From: Chryseobacterium pennipullorum
GTDB lineage: Bacteria; Bacteroidota; Bacteroidia; Flavobacteriales; Weeksellaceae
Direction of reading: 5' to 3'
DNA: 64,000 nucleotides
Assembly: GCF_003384725.1 (NCBI RefSeq)
Contig: NZ_QNVV01000004.1
Coordinates: 62,001-126,000, forward strand
Part shown: piece after piece, positions 8,531 to 17,770 of the stretch
Layout of the letters: the number at the start of each line of letters is the position of its first letter
How positions within the stretch are numbered: position 1 is the stretch's first letter
The notes under the pieces: generated by a model
The model's input: only the letters and a program-made list of their open reading frames with translations
Told to the model about the DNA's origin: nothing
Database searches by the model: none
Made by a program: the position numbers and the translations under genes

Positions 8531-9481
8531 TTAAAGAATTAATTTATCCAGATCCAACAGTAAATAATTGATATTCTGGTTAATGGTTCTTGTTGCCGAC
8601 TGCATCTGGTTGAGCATCGCTGCCCTGTTGTGAAGGTCATCTGCCCGGTAGTAGCCTCCGTCACTGAATATTACAGACTGATCAGCCGCAGTTTTATTAT
8701 CATCAAACTGATAATGAAGCCATCTTTCTTTCATATTACCGATAATGGAACGCTCTTCCCGGTTCGAAAATTTTTTCTCTGTATACATATACCAGATGAA
8801 AGGTGGAAAATTCGGTGATTCCAGTTTTTCTCTCCAGATATCCCGCAACAGGTTTCTCTGATGAATAAATTCAACTTTTTTGCCCTTAGGGTTAAGGGTT
8901 GCCAGACCAAATCCTGCTCCAAGTACCCCACCACTGATATCGATAGCATTACTCCAGCCTTCGTCCTTTACAATACCTCCGGCGATAGAAGCTGCAGCCC
9001 CTGCAATGATGGAGTATAAAATCAGCTTATTATTTCTTGAGGAGTTCAGGTTATCTACATAATTGCCAATCTGTGCCACTCTTTCTCCTTCACAGTCAAA
9101 TTCTGCAGCTACGGCATCCAATTCGGTAAGGGCAATGGTAATCTTACTGTTTATTTTGGTCTTCAGCTGTAAAACCTTAACCTGGGAAGCTAAGGAAGAG
9201 TCTTTTTTCAGATCCATAATCTCATGTACCTCATCCAGATTATCCAGGGCATTCAGGATAAGAATACTCTGATCCGAAAACAATTCTTTCAGTTCTTTAT
9301 TGGCTGCTATAATAGAATCCGAATTGTAAGACGGAAGCTTATTTTCATAATTATATTTAAAAGGAGCTTTACAGTAGCTGTCTTTAAGGGTAAGAATATT
9401 CTGCTGGATCGCCTGATTCTTTTTGGAAACGCAAGACGTCAGGAGGGCGACAGCAGTGAAAAGATAAAAGAGTTTTTTCAT
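8531..9481 (-). CDS. Hypothetical lipoprotein
   Basis: 316 aa with a lipoprotein signal peptide ending LLTSC (Cys 17). The middle is helical and charged. A glycine/alanine-rich hydrophobic stretch around residues 158-200 (SIIAGAAASIAGGIVKD and GGVLGAGFGLATL) could insert in or lie on a membrane. I do not recognise the family. It is a monocistronic gene close behind the Rrf2 regulatory region but transcribed in the same direction with its own start region. Confidence 0.7.
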   Translation of the reverse strand: MKKLFYLFTAVALLTSCVSKKNQAIQQNILTLKDSYCKAPFKYNYENKLPSYNSDSIIAANKELKELFSDQSILILNALDNLDEVHEIMDLKKDSSLASQVKVLQLKTKINSKITIALTELDAVAAEFDCEGERVAQIGNYVDNLNSSRNNKLILYSIIAGAAASIAGGIVKDEGWSNAIDISGGVLGAGFGLATLNPKGKKVEFIHQRNLLRDIWREKLESPNFPPFIWYMYTEKKFSNREERSIIGNMKERWLHYQFDDNKTAADQSVIFSDGGYYRADDLHNRAAMLNQMQSATRTINQNINYLLLDLDKLIL

Positions 9482-9631
9482 TCAGTTATGGGTTTGTGCA
9501 TGGGATCAATTGCAGAACATATATTTCGCTCATTTCTTTCACTACGATTTACAATTTACCTACACGAATATAAAACAAATAAAAAAATTTACCTGAAATC
9601 AGGTAAATTTTTAATTTATTTTTAAGTCGGA

Positions 9632-10066
9632 TTATTTTATATCCAGCAACTCTACTTCGAAAACTAAGGTAGAATTAGGTCCGATTTCTTTACTGATCTC
9701 CTGATCACCATAAGCCAGATGAGGAGGGATGATCAATCTCCATTTGCTTCCCACCGGCATTAGCTGAAGAGCTTCTGTCCATCCTGCAATCACTCTGTTG
9801 AGAGGGAAAGAAGCTGGGGTACCTCTTTTTACTGAACTGTCGAAAATTTTACCGGAAATCGTTGTTCCATGATAATGGCACTTCACGGTAGATTTGGGTC
9901 CCGGTTTTGGTCCGTCACCTTTGGTAATGATTTCGTACTGCAAACCGCTTGGCAATTCTACAACACTTTCTCTTTTACCATATTCCACCATATATTCTTT
10001 ACCGTCTTTCAGGTTCTTTTCTGCCAGCTCTTTTTTACGTTTAAATAACATATCTGCTACTCCCAT
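9632..10066 (-). CDS. FKBP-type peptidyl-prolyl cis-trans isomerase
   Basis: 144 aa from the ATG at 10066 (MGVADMLFKRKK). A longer frame reaches 10150 but adds non-conserved residues, so I prefer the shorter one. The FKBP core is clear: LPSGLQYEIITKGDG, KCHYHGTTISGKIFDSS, the FPLNRVIAGWTEAL active-site strand, and HLAYGDQ near the end. It catalyses proline isomerisation during folding. There is no signal peptide, unlike many FklB-type relatives, so it is probably cytoplasmic. Confidence 0.9.
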   Translation of the reverse strand: MGVADMLFKRKKELAEKNLKDGKEYMVEYGKRESVVELPSGLQYEIITKGDGPKPGPKSTVKCHYHGTTISGKIFDSSVKRGTPASFPLNRVIAGWTEALQLMPVGSKWRLIIPPHLAYGDQEISKEIGPNSTLVFEVELLDIK

Positions 10067-10375
10067 ATTATAATTTTTTACAAAGATAGTGCTTTTTAGA
10101 GTGGAAAGGTAGAAGCTTGAAAATGGAAATCTAAAATAAAGCCAGATCACCAGCGCAGTCAGCTTTCTACAATCTTCTCTTACACTGTATTGTTATTCCC
10201 AACTTAACACCCATTGATAATCAACAACATAGAACCCTTATCACAAGTGAGTCAGGTTCACAACAGGGTTATTCATCTTGCTTTTGGCTTCCTCCTTACT
10301 CAAAATTCAGATATTTGTAATATTTTCTTAACACAGTTTTCGAAACTTGGCGTTATAATTGGATTTAAAAACTAA

Positions 10376-11389
10376 ATGCCAAATCCACTACGATATAATA
10401 AGAAATTCGACGAGCTTAATGAAGAGGAAAAAAAGCTTCTGGAAATCAATAAGAAAACCATTGCGGATTTCGTTGAACAATCCTCTTCAATAAGTGACGT
10501 TAACTATGCTACCAGAAATGCACATGCAAAAACATACGCGGTAGCAAAAGGAACATTTTGGATCGATCCAAACATTCCTGAATCGCTTCGTCCATTTTTT
10601 GATAAGGAAAAATTTGATCTTACCATCAGGTTTTCCAATGCGGAACTAAAGATCAGAAATACGAAGAAAGATATCCCTGCCTATGGCTTCGCAGTTCAGG
10701 TGAGAGATGATAACGGAGGACTTCTCGCCAATTATCCATTGGTCAATTTTCCATTATTCCCCCTGAATTCCGTTTCCACTTTTTTACAACTTTTCACTGC
10801 CGTCAATAAGTTCTATATAAAGAAATGGAGCAGCTTGCCATCCTTATGTACACAACTCCTCAAAACCGTCCCTTCTATTTTAAATGGTTCTTTCATGAAA
10901 AACGTCCTGAAGCTGATCAGCAAAAGAAATGATTTTATTCTGTCTTTTGATTATCATTCAGTAGGAGCATATCGGCTTGGAGATTACATGATCAAAATAA
11001 AGCTCACTCCACAGGGGACAGATAAAAATACAGGGAAGAAACAAAAGGTACAGGAAGCTTTACATACTTATTTTCTCGCACATGATTTTACCGCTAATGT
11101 TCTGATTCAGATCTGCTATGATCTCAAAGATCAGCCCATCAATACATTGAATAAAGAATGGAAAAATTCTCCGTTTATTAAGGTGGGTGAAATAAAAATA
11201 GACAAAGGCTCTTTATTAGACCCGCGCGACTGTAATAATGAACTTCTTTCCTTCAATCCCTTTGAAAGCAAATCTATTTTTCAGCCTGTTGGAAAAATAC
11301 AGAAACTTAGAGATGAAGCGTATAAAGTATCACTGCAGACCAGAAGAAAAATCAATAAGCTTCTGCATGGTAAAAGCCCTGAACTTTAA
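10376..11389 (+). CDS. Catalase-family haem protein (non-classical)
   Basis: 337 aa, much shorter than ordinary catalases (about 480 or more). Catalase-fold elements are visible: ATRNAHAK with the candidate distal His (H50), TIRFSNAE (84-90), IPAYGFAVQVRD and the GAYRLGDYMIKIKL segment. Near the C-terminus R312-D-E-A-Y316 fits the RxxxY proximal haem-tyrosine motif. No signal peptide. Relatives include catalase-like peroxidases and fatty-acid-hydroperoxide enzymes, so the substrate cannot be named. It stands alone and ends at a strong bidirectional terminator. Confidence 0.8.
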   Translation: MPNPLRYNKKFDELNEEEKKLLEINKKTIADFVEQSSSISDVNYATRNAHAKTYAVAKGTFWIDPNIPESLRPFFDKEKFDLTIRFSNAELKIRNTKKDIPAYGFAVQVRDDNGGLLANYPLVNFPLFPLNSVSTFLQLFTAVNKFYIKKWSSLPSLCTQLLKTVPSILNGSFMKNVLKLISKRNDFILSFDYHSVGAYRLGDYMIKIKLTPQGTDKNTGKKQKVQEALHTYFLAHDFTANVLIQICYDLKDQPINTLNKEWKNSPFIKVGEIKIDKGSLLDPRDCNNELLSFNPFESKSIFQPVGKIQKLRDEAYKVSLQTRRKINKLLHGKSPEL

Positions 11390-11438
11390 TTGTTAAATGC
11401 CAGAAAGCACAAAACAATATATAATCCTTTTCAATGAC

Positions 11439-11475
11439 AAAAAAGCCCCTGAGATCAATACTCAGGGGCTTTTTA
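11439..11475. terminator. Bidirectional terminator
   Basis: AAAAAGCCCCTGAG pairs with CTCAGGGGCTTTTT around a 7-nt loop. It serves the rightward catalase-like gene and the leftward TerC gene. Confidence 0.88.
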
Positions 11476-11494
11476 TATAGTATAATACAACGTT

Positions 11495-12583
11495 CTAGTC
11501 TTCCAGCTTCTCTTTCTCATCCTCCTCTTTTTCGGGGAAGATAACGGATAAAAGAACGGAAATCACCAATACTCCACCGACAATTCCTAATGAAATTGGG
11601 GAGGGAATATGAATCCACGGTGCAATAAGCATTTTAACTCCAATAAATGAAAGAATAATAGCCAATCCGTATGGAAGTTTGCTGAACATGTGAATGAAAT
11701 TGGCCAACAGGAAATACAGAGATCTCAATCCTAAAATGGCAAAAATGTTGGAGGTATAAAGGATAAACGGATCGTTTGAAATCGCAAAGATTGCCGGAAT
11801 AGAATCTACTGCAAAAAGAACGTCTGTAAATTCAATAACTCCAACTACCACTAAAAGCGGTGTTGCCATTTTGATCCCGTTCTGTATGGTAAAGAACTTA
11901 TCCCCGTCATAGTTGTCGGAAACTTTCCAGAAACTCTTGATCAGTCTTGCTCCTGCGGTATTGCTGTAGTCCTCATCATCATCGTCACCACCGTCACCCC
12001 ACGATTTGATTCCTGCATACACAAGGAATAATCCGAAAAGGGTCATCACTACATTGATCTGAACTGCTTCTCCGAAGATGTGCATTTCAGGAAGATAGGT
12101 CAGGTTGATTAGTCCTACTCCTGCGAAGATAAAGATCGCCCTGAAGATTAAGGCACCGATAATTCCCCAGAAAAGAACCTTATGATGCAGGTATTTCGGA
12201 ACCTTGAAAAATCCGAAAACAAGAATGAAAACAAATAAGTTGTCCACAGACAGCGCTTTCTCTATCCAATAGGCAGCCTGGTACTGCGTAAATTTTTCTA
12301 CAGCCAGTGCATGGCTCTCGGGAGTACCATCGGTATTGAATACCCAATACACGACTCCGGAGAATACCATGGACAGCGAGATCCATACGATAGACCAGAT
12401 GGTAGCTTCCTTGGAAGATACTTCATGACTTTTTTTATTGAATACTCCTAAGTCCAGGAGTAGCATGATAACGACTGTTACCGCAAATCCCCACACCAAG
12501 CCCGGGTGCAGATCTAAAATACTTTGATGTTCCACTTGAGTTATGTTATTATATGATAAAAGCAATAAATGTACAGGGTACAA
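11495..12583 (-). CDS. TerC/Alx-family integral membrane protein
   Basis: 362 aa with about nine membrane segments. Family hallmarks are the membrane-embedded acidic residues in the EKALSVDNLFVF and EFTDVLFAVDSIPAIFAIS segments. An acidic cytoplasmic loop (WGDGGDDDDEDY) lies between the halves. Family members export metal ions such as manganese and often accompany tellurium-resistance genes. It is last in the leftward Ter operon, 36 nt after a TerD gene. The exact start is uncertain; a later start near the VEHQS codons is possible. Confidence 0.9.
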   Translation of the reverse strand: MYPVHLLLLSYNNITQVEHQSILDLHPGLVWGFAVTVVIMLLLDLGVFNKKSHEVSSKEATIWSIVWISLSMVFSGVVYWVFNTDGTPESHALAVEKFTQYQAAYWIEKALSVDNLFVFILVFGFFKVPKYLHHKVLFWGIIGALIFRAIFIFAGVGLINLTYLPEMHIFGEAVQINVVMTLFGLFLVYAGIKSWGDGGDDDDEDYSNTAGARLIKSFWKVSDNYDGDKFFTIQNGIKMATPLLVVVGVIEFTDVLFAVDSIPAIFAISNDPFILYTSNIFAILGLRSLYFLLANFIHMFSKLPYGLAIILSFIGVKMLIAPWIHIPSPISLGIVGGVLVISVLLSVIFPEKEEDEKEKLED

Positions 12584-12619
12584 ATATTGCTATTTTATGT
12601 ATTTTCTGATGTATATATT

Positions 12620-13228
12620 CTATAAATAATTCATCTGAACGGTCTGCACGGTCTGCTCCAGCTTTTTATCTGATGTAGGATCCCCGACTGCATTGAACTT
12701 CCATTCTCCGTTTCTCTTATAGAAAACCCCCATCACCATAGCAACATGCCCTTTGAAAGAAGCATCGTTGGCTATATCATATTTGGCGAAAACTTCCCGT
12801 ACATTCGTAGGAGTTCCTTCATAGATACGGATAGAAGCAAAAGGAATAGTTCCGAAATCCTGTCCTCTGTAGCTATTCAATACCATGGCAACATGCTCCA
12901 CGTTCGGTTCCAATTGGCTGAAATCGACAGTGATTACCTCGTTATCCAAACCATCATCTCCATCTACATCGCCTGTAAGGTCATCCCCACTGTGTCTTAC
13001 GGATCCGTTTCTTGATTTAAGATTTCCAAAATAGATCACTTCAGTAACATTTTTGTTGGAGTCATATAAAATACAGCTTCCATCTAAGTCCACTGCTTCT
13101 TTTTTAGTTCCAAAAAAACCTTTCTTTTCAATTGCTCCCCAATTGATTCCCACACATGCCTGGGAAAGCTCAGCCCCGTTTTCTTTTTTAAGGTTGATTC
13201 TCTGACCTTTCTGTAAGTTGATAGCCAT
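12620..13228 (-). CDS. TerD-family stress protein (copy 1)
   Basis: 202 aa starting MAINLQKGQRINL. The two calcium-binding elements of TerD domains are present: DLDGSCILYD, and HSGDDLTGDVDGDDGLDNE, where the acidic cluster is longer than usual. TerD proteins are cytoplasmic calcium-binding proteins associated with membrane and metal stress complexes. Compared with the second TerD (15488-16045) it has an insertion near residues 30-45 (KKGFFGTKKEA). It sits between an unknown gene and TerC in the operon. Confidence 0.93.
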   Translation of the reverse strand: MAINLQKGQRINLKKENGAELSQACVGINWGAIEKKGFFGTKKEAVDLDGSCILYDSNKNVTEVIYFGNLKSRNGSVRHSGDDLTGDVDGDDGLDNEVITVDFSQLEPNVEHVAMVLNSYRGQDFGTIPFASIRIYEGTPTNVREVFAKYDIANDASFKGHVAMVMGVFYKRNGEWKFNAVGDPTSDKKLEQTVQTVQMNYL

Positions 13229-13351
13229 CTTTTTAAGTTTAGTTGTTATTTACGATTAGCAAAAGAAGCCCATAAGGTGGATAAAGCGCATACGATCCGT
13301 ATTATTTTGCTCCCCATATTTTAATGGTCTTTTTTGCTCCTCAAATTTCTT

Positions 13352-14299
13352 TTAGTTATTGTTCAAATTCAAATTAAGCATTGCCCGCAGAATATTTGTC
13401 TCTTCGTCAAAATCAAATATCTTGCTCATCATATCCATATTCTCCAGGTTTCTGATGTAGTCTTTTAAAACGCCTTCCACTTCTGCCGGTAGCGCACGCT
13501 TTCTTTCGTTCATACTATTTTCCAGCTGCTCATTTTTGGCTCTCAGCTGATCGATAATGATCGTTTGATTCGACTGATTTTCTGAGATGTCCAGCTTATC
13601 CGTTTCTTTGTCGAAAAGATATAGCTTTTTTTCATCCACACTGAAAATAAAATAGTCATCAGACTGAAATATTTTAAACAGCTCATAATCATTGGTCCCA
13701 ATAAGGTAACCACAGACAAAACGCACTTTAAAACCCTGGATATTAAGTCTTCCCAACAATTTCCTTTCTATGGAATAATCCCTGTACTGATAGGCTGGAA
13801 AAGAACCGGATTTCAGCAGCGATTCATCTGCATCGGTCCTGTAAAACTCCTGTGCGTATTTTTTATGAAAGTACAGTACATTCTCCCAGTTAACAGTAAA
13901 AATATCTTCTGTAAGATCTTTATACAATGTTTTCAGATGCTGGGAAAATATACCGCTGTACATTTTGCGGTCGGTCTGAAAACTGTCTATCCGACGTTCC
14001 TCAAAACCTGAAATATATTTATTGTTGATGCCGATCTCATTAATTACAGCCAGCATATCATTTTCCTTCTGTCTTTTAATCTTGGTCAGAAGCTCAATGA
14101 GGCTGTCGGTATACTGAAGGTGAAAAAGTTCCAGCTTATTATAATCCAGAGCCGTATTTTCCTGGAACAAATTGTGGATAATATCAGTTTTTATATAAAT
14201 GGATATTATGTCAATATGTTCAAAAAAATTAGCCAGAAGCTTAAGCTTTGTTAATCTTCTGCGGCTTTGTGATAATATGGTTGCTGCATCATCCCCCAC
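13352..14299 (-). CDS. Unknown protein of the Ter operon
   Basis: 315 aa, soluble, mainly helical, no signal peptide or membrane segment. A coiled-coil stretch rich in Gln, Asn and Glu occurs around residues 238-275. I do not recognise the family. It lies 16 nt after TelA and 123 nt before TerD copy 1, all on the same strand, so it probably works in the same TelA/TerD complex. The initiation codon is not certain. Confidence 0.7.
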   Translation of the reverse strand: MGDDAATILSQSRRRLTKLKLLANFFEHIDIISIYIKTDIIHNLFQENTALDYNKLELFHLQYTDSLIELLTKIKRQKENDMLAVINEIGINNKYISGFEERRIDSFQTDRKMYSGIFSQHLKTLYKDLTEDIFTVNWENVLYFHKKYAQEFYRTDADESLLKSGSFPAYQYRDYSIERKLLGRLNIQGFKVRFVCGYLIGTNDYELFKIFQSDDYFIFSVDEKKLYLFDKETDKLDISENQSNQTIIIDQLRAKNEQLENSMNERKRALPAEVEGVLKDYIRNLENMDMMSKIFDFDEETNILRAMLNLNLNNN

Positions 14300-14315
14300 C
14301 TTGGTACCCTGTTAA

Positions 14316-15485
14316 TTAACCTCTGACATTAGCTTTCAACTCGTGTTCCAGTGTCTGAAGATCCTGATCCAGTTTCCTTCTGTTGTCTGCTCCCTGCTTC
14401 TGAATCTGTTTCACTTCATTCAGGGTATTGATAAGCATTGAAGTTGTTTCTCTCAATGTTTCCACAGAAACAATGGTCTGCTCATTGGCACGGGCTACAT
14501 TCACAGAATTCTGACCGAGACGTTCTGCATTCTTTTTAAGAATCGCTTCAGTAGTAGAAGATACCTTTTGCTGGATCTCAATATTCTGCTGCTGTCTGTA
14601 CATCGCAACAGCCAGTGAAAGCTGATTTTTCCAAACCGGAAGCGTGGTGGTGAGAATTGTCTGAGCTTTTTCAGCAATAGAAACGTTATTATTCTGTACC
14701 AGTCTGATCTGTGGAAGGGACTGCATCATGATGACGCGTACCACCTTAAGATCAGCCATCCTTCTGTCTAGTCTGGCAATGAAATCCCTTTTATCGGCAA
14801 TCTGATAATCCTGATAAGTCTGTGGATTGGATTCCATCACAGCAAGCTCTCCGGCTGCCTTTTCCATTCTTATATTTCCGGCAATCACCAGATCTTCAAT
14901 CTGCTTAATGGAATTCACATTGCTTTCAAAAATAGTCTGAAGAACAGCATTATCTTTTGTTGAAGTAATGATCCCGGCATTCACTTTATATGAGATCTGC
15001 TCAATATTATTGATGATCTTATCATATTTTGCAAATAAGTTTTCTACCTGGGTGATCACCTTTTTCATAAAAGGTAATTTGCTTAGAAAACTTTTAACTT
15101 TATTTCCGTTAAGTTCTTCTACGTCCACATAGTTAAGCTCTACCAAAAGATCATTGATAAGCCCTCCCACTTCTCCGGAATTCGACCTTCTTACATTTCC
15201 TAAGAAGCTGTCACTCTGGTTCGTTAACGTTTTCTGAAGCTCTGCTCCGAAATTTACAATTGACCCCGGATTGGTTTCATCTATAGAGTTGGCAAGAACT
15301 TCGTATTTCTGACGTTCTTCTGACTGCAGCTGAGTCAGATTAACATTTCCTTCTCTGTCTACAAGCACCGCTGGTGCAGCATTTTGAACAGGCTGACCCG
15401 GTGGAGTCATCGGTGCAGGTTCAAAAGTTTTAAGTGGTTCTATGGATCCTAGCGGATCTATAGGTTGATTTTCCTGATTGTCCAT
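14316..15485 (-). CDS. TelA-family toxic-anion resistance protein
   Basis: 389 aa. A Pro-rich, flexible N-terminus (about 1-45) leads into the long helical TelA core. Segments such as KVKSFLSKLPFMKKV, the QTYQDYQIADKRDFIARLD region and LPQIRLVQNN are typical. The C-terminal third is coiled coil (ETTSMLINTLNEVKQI). TelA proteins give tolerance to tellurite and other agents and pair with TerD proteins. It starts 2 nt after TerD copy 2, consistent with translational coupling. Confidence 0.92.
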   Translation of the reverse strand: MDNQENQPIDPLGSIEPLKTFEPAPMTPPGQPVQNAAPAVLVDREGNVNLTQLQSEERQKYEVLANSIDETNPGSIVNFGAELQKTLTNQSDSFLGNVRRSNSGEVGGLINDLLVELNYVDVEELNGNKVKSFLSKLPFMKKVITQVENLFAKYDKIINNIEQISYKVNAGIITSTKDNAVLQTIFESNVNSIKQIEDLVIAGNIRMEKAAGELAVMESNPQTYQDYQIADKRDFIARLDRRMADLKVVRVIMMQSLPQIRLVQNNNVSIAEKAQTILTTTLPVWKNQLSLAVAMYRQQQNIEIQQKVSSTTEAILKKNAERLGQNSVNVARANEQTIVSVETLRETTSMLINTLNEVKQIQKQGADNRRKLDQDLQTLEHELKANVRG

Positions 15486-15487
15486 GA

Positions 15488-16045
15488 TTACTTTTGATAA
15501 ATTGATACAAATTTTTCAAGACCGTCGCGCTGTCCGGCACCTACTGCCTCAAATTTCCATTCCCCGTTTCTGTTATAGATTCTTCCGAATTCTACAGCGG
15601 TTTCGATTGAGAAATCTTCATCCAGTTCATACTTTAAGATCTCTTCATTCGTGTCTGTATTGAAAATTCTGATGAAAGAATTTCTTACCTGCCCAAAGTT
15701 CTGCTTTCTTGATTCTGCTTCGTGAATGGTAACCACTACCGTGATTTCCTGGATAGCGCTGTCAATTTTTGTAAGGTCAATTTTGATCTGTTCATCATCA
15801 CCGGCACCTTCTCCCGTAAGATTGTCACCTGTGTGAATAACAGATTTATCCGGGGACTCAAGGTTATTATAAAAAATAAAGTGATTGTCTGAAACCAGTT
15901 TTTTATCTTCACCCAGTAAAAATAATGATGCATCAAGGTCGAAGGCTGTTCCTGTAGAAGTATTATTGATATCCCATCCTAAACCTACAGTAAATTTAGG
16001 GGCGTTAATATTTTCTCTTTGTCCTTTTTGTAAGTTAATAGCCAT
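15488..16045 (-). CDS. TerD-family stress protein (copy 2)
   Basis: 185 aa, MAINLQKGQREN, a textbook TerD domain with DLDASLFLLGEDKK and HTGDNLTGEGAGDDEQ as calcium-binding loops. It overlaps the end of the phosphoribosyltransferase gene by 11 nt and is followed 2 nt later by TelA, showing tight coupling. It is the more canonical of the two TerD copies in this operon. Confidence 0.95.
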   Translation of the reverse strand: MAINLQKGQRENINAPKFTVGLGWDINNTSTGTAFDLDASLFLLGEDKKLVSDNHFIFYNNLESPDKSVIHTGDNLTGEGAGDDEQIKIDLTKIDSAIQEITVVVTIHEAESRKQNFGQVRNSFIRIFNTDTNEEILKYELDEDFSIETAVEFGRIYNRNGEWKFEAVGAGQRDGLEKFVSIYQK

Positions 16046-16859
16046 AATATAATTCCGTTTGTGTTAAAGTATTGATGTTATTTTCGTATTCTTTTATTAA
16101 ATGATAATTGTTGCTGATGGCCAGCTCCAAAAGCAGGTCCATCTGCTCTCTTTTTACATTAGACGTAAGATAGTCAAAATTACTTGAATCTAAGCCTAAA
16201 ATATATTTTACAATTCTTGTATTGAACTCAAAAGTCGGTTTATTCATCACTTCTGCAATATGCTGCACATTTTTCACTGCGTAGTAATTGAAGAAGTTTT
16301 CTATGGTAGGATCGAGATCAAAATTTACCAGTTCTGCATAATAGAGGAACATAAAATCTGCCTCCACACTGTATTCATTAAGGATTTTATTGACCGTATA
16401 TTCATGGCTTCCCGTGATTTTTATATCATCGATAAAAATACAAAGTTTTCCTTTTAAAAAATCTTTATCAATATAATAGGTGTCGTTGGCAATCAGATTC
16501 TTACGATCCTCAAAGTTGAGATTCCCATAATCTGTAATGTAGGTATGATTACGGTTGATCTTGGACAGAATGCTTGATTTTTTTGCTTTCTGAAACAAGT
16601 AAAAATCCAGGTATTTTTTAAAATAAAAGCATAAAAAATTGGATGCCGTAGGAATCGCCATATAAGGACTGGGTAACACGACAATGTCTTTATCCGTCTC
16701 TAAAAGTATTTGATTTTCGGCAATAAATCCTTCGAATAATTCTTTGGCAAATTTTTCAGCATACGACTTATCGCCATATTTGAAATAGCTGTATTCTGCA
16801 GGGGAGAATGTAAACTCATCTGCTGAATGAATGTGGTGTAAGCTGTATCTTTTATTCAT
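16035..16859 (-). CDS. Phosphoribosyltransferase-like protein of the Ter operon
   Basis: 274 aa. The PRPP-binding loop is visible at residues 139-151 (LCIFIDDIKITGS; D144, D145, T149, G150), preceded by a hydrophobic strand as in type I phosphoribosyltransferases. Ter clusters in many bacteria carry such enzymes together with HAD phosphatases, and a role in making a nucleoside-like metabolite has been proposed from comparative genomics. Substrate unknown. It starts 6 nt after the HAD gene and overlaps TerD copy 2. Confidence 0.8.
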   Translation of the reverse strand: MNKRYSLHHIHSADEFTFSPAEYSYFKYGDKSYAEKFAKELFEGFIAENQILLETDKDIVVLPSPYMAIPTASNFLCFYFKKYLDFYLFQKAKKSSILSKINRNHTYITDYGNLNFEDRKNLIANDTYYIDKDFLKGKLCIFIDDIKITGSHEYTVNKILNEYSVEADFMFLYYAELVNFDLDPTIENFFNYYAVKNVQHIAEVMNKPTFEFNTRIVKYILGLDSSNFDYLTSNVKREQMDLLLELAISNNYHLIKEYENNINTLTQTELYYGY

Positions 16860-16865
16860 GTGTAT

Positions 16866-17534
16866 TTAGTGTTTAAGTAAATGAGCATTGAAACCGAAGG
16901 CTTTAGCTCCGTGATAATCTGCTACCGGATTATCTCCAATATGCAGAATCCGGTGCAAAGGAAGATCCTGATCTATAAGATTGTTTTTTACTTCCTGAAA
17001 AACAAGGGGATTCGGTTTGGAACAGTTGATTTCATCGGAATAAATATGAAAATCGATATACTGGTCAAGATTTTCATGAACCAGAAATTTTCTCATGGTC
17101 GTTCCTTTGATAAATCCTGTATTGCTGAGAATATTAATGGTCTTTCCCTGATTTTTAATTTCATCAAAAAAATTGTGGACATCTTCAAAAATCACAACAG
17201 GCTTGTATTCCAAAAACAGGTTTTCACTTTGAATATAAAACTTATTAAGCTCCTCTCTGTTTAGTGACCTGACATCTACATCCAGAGCACCTAATATCAT
17301 CAGATAGATCTCAAAAGTATCAATATTCCCACCTGTCACTTCATTGATGGTATTACAAAGATCATCATAATACTTTACCGTTTTCGCAACTTCATAGAGC
17401 GGCTTGTCAACGTTGAAAAATGAAGAGAACAGCTCAACTCTTTTTGTTTTAAATTCAGGATGAGATTTGATTAAGGTGAGCCACAAGTCAAAGGAAAAAT
17501 GACAGTGGTTATGAATGTCAATATCTGTTTTCAA
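16866..17534 (-). CDS. HAD-superfamily hydrolase of the Ter operon
   Basis: 222 aa with the four HAD motifs in order: nucleophile D16 in FDLWLT, LSNTG (S137), K173 in SKPNP, and GDNPVADYHGA (D201, D206). The second aspartate of the usual DxD is a tryptophan (D-L-W), as in some haloacid-dehalogenase-like or Ter-linked members. It is the first gene of the leftward Ter operon and precedes the phosphoribosyltransferase. A step of dephosphorylation after phosphoribosyl transfer is a reasonable inference. Confidence 0.85.
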   Translation of the reverse strand: MKTDIDIHNHCHFSFDLWLTLIKSHPEFKTKRVELFSSFFNVDKPLYEVAKTVKYYDDLCNTINEVTGGNIDTFEIYLMILGALDVDVRSLNREELNKFYIQSENLFLEYKPVVIFEDVHNFFDEIKNQGKTINILSNTGFIKGTTMRKFLVHENLDQYIDFHIYSDEINCSKPNPLVFQEVKNNLIDQDLPLHRILHIGDNPVADYHGAKAFGFNAHLLKH

Positions 17535-17770
17535 TAGGTTTTAAGTTAAAAGTTTTATTGAGCTTCCTGAAAAAGATTTAAATATTGAAATCATCAGCAA
17601 GCTTACTTTACTATTCTTCCCAAAGATAAAATTTTTATCATAAATGCATCACCTAGTTCTCTGTTTTAAGATATTTTTATGAAATTCTGTACATCCGACG
17701 GATGTAGCAGATGACTGTACAAGAATTCACTATTCACTTGCGAAGCAAAATTCACTTATTGACTACTCCG

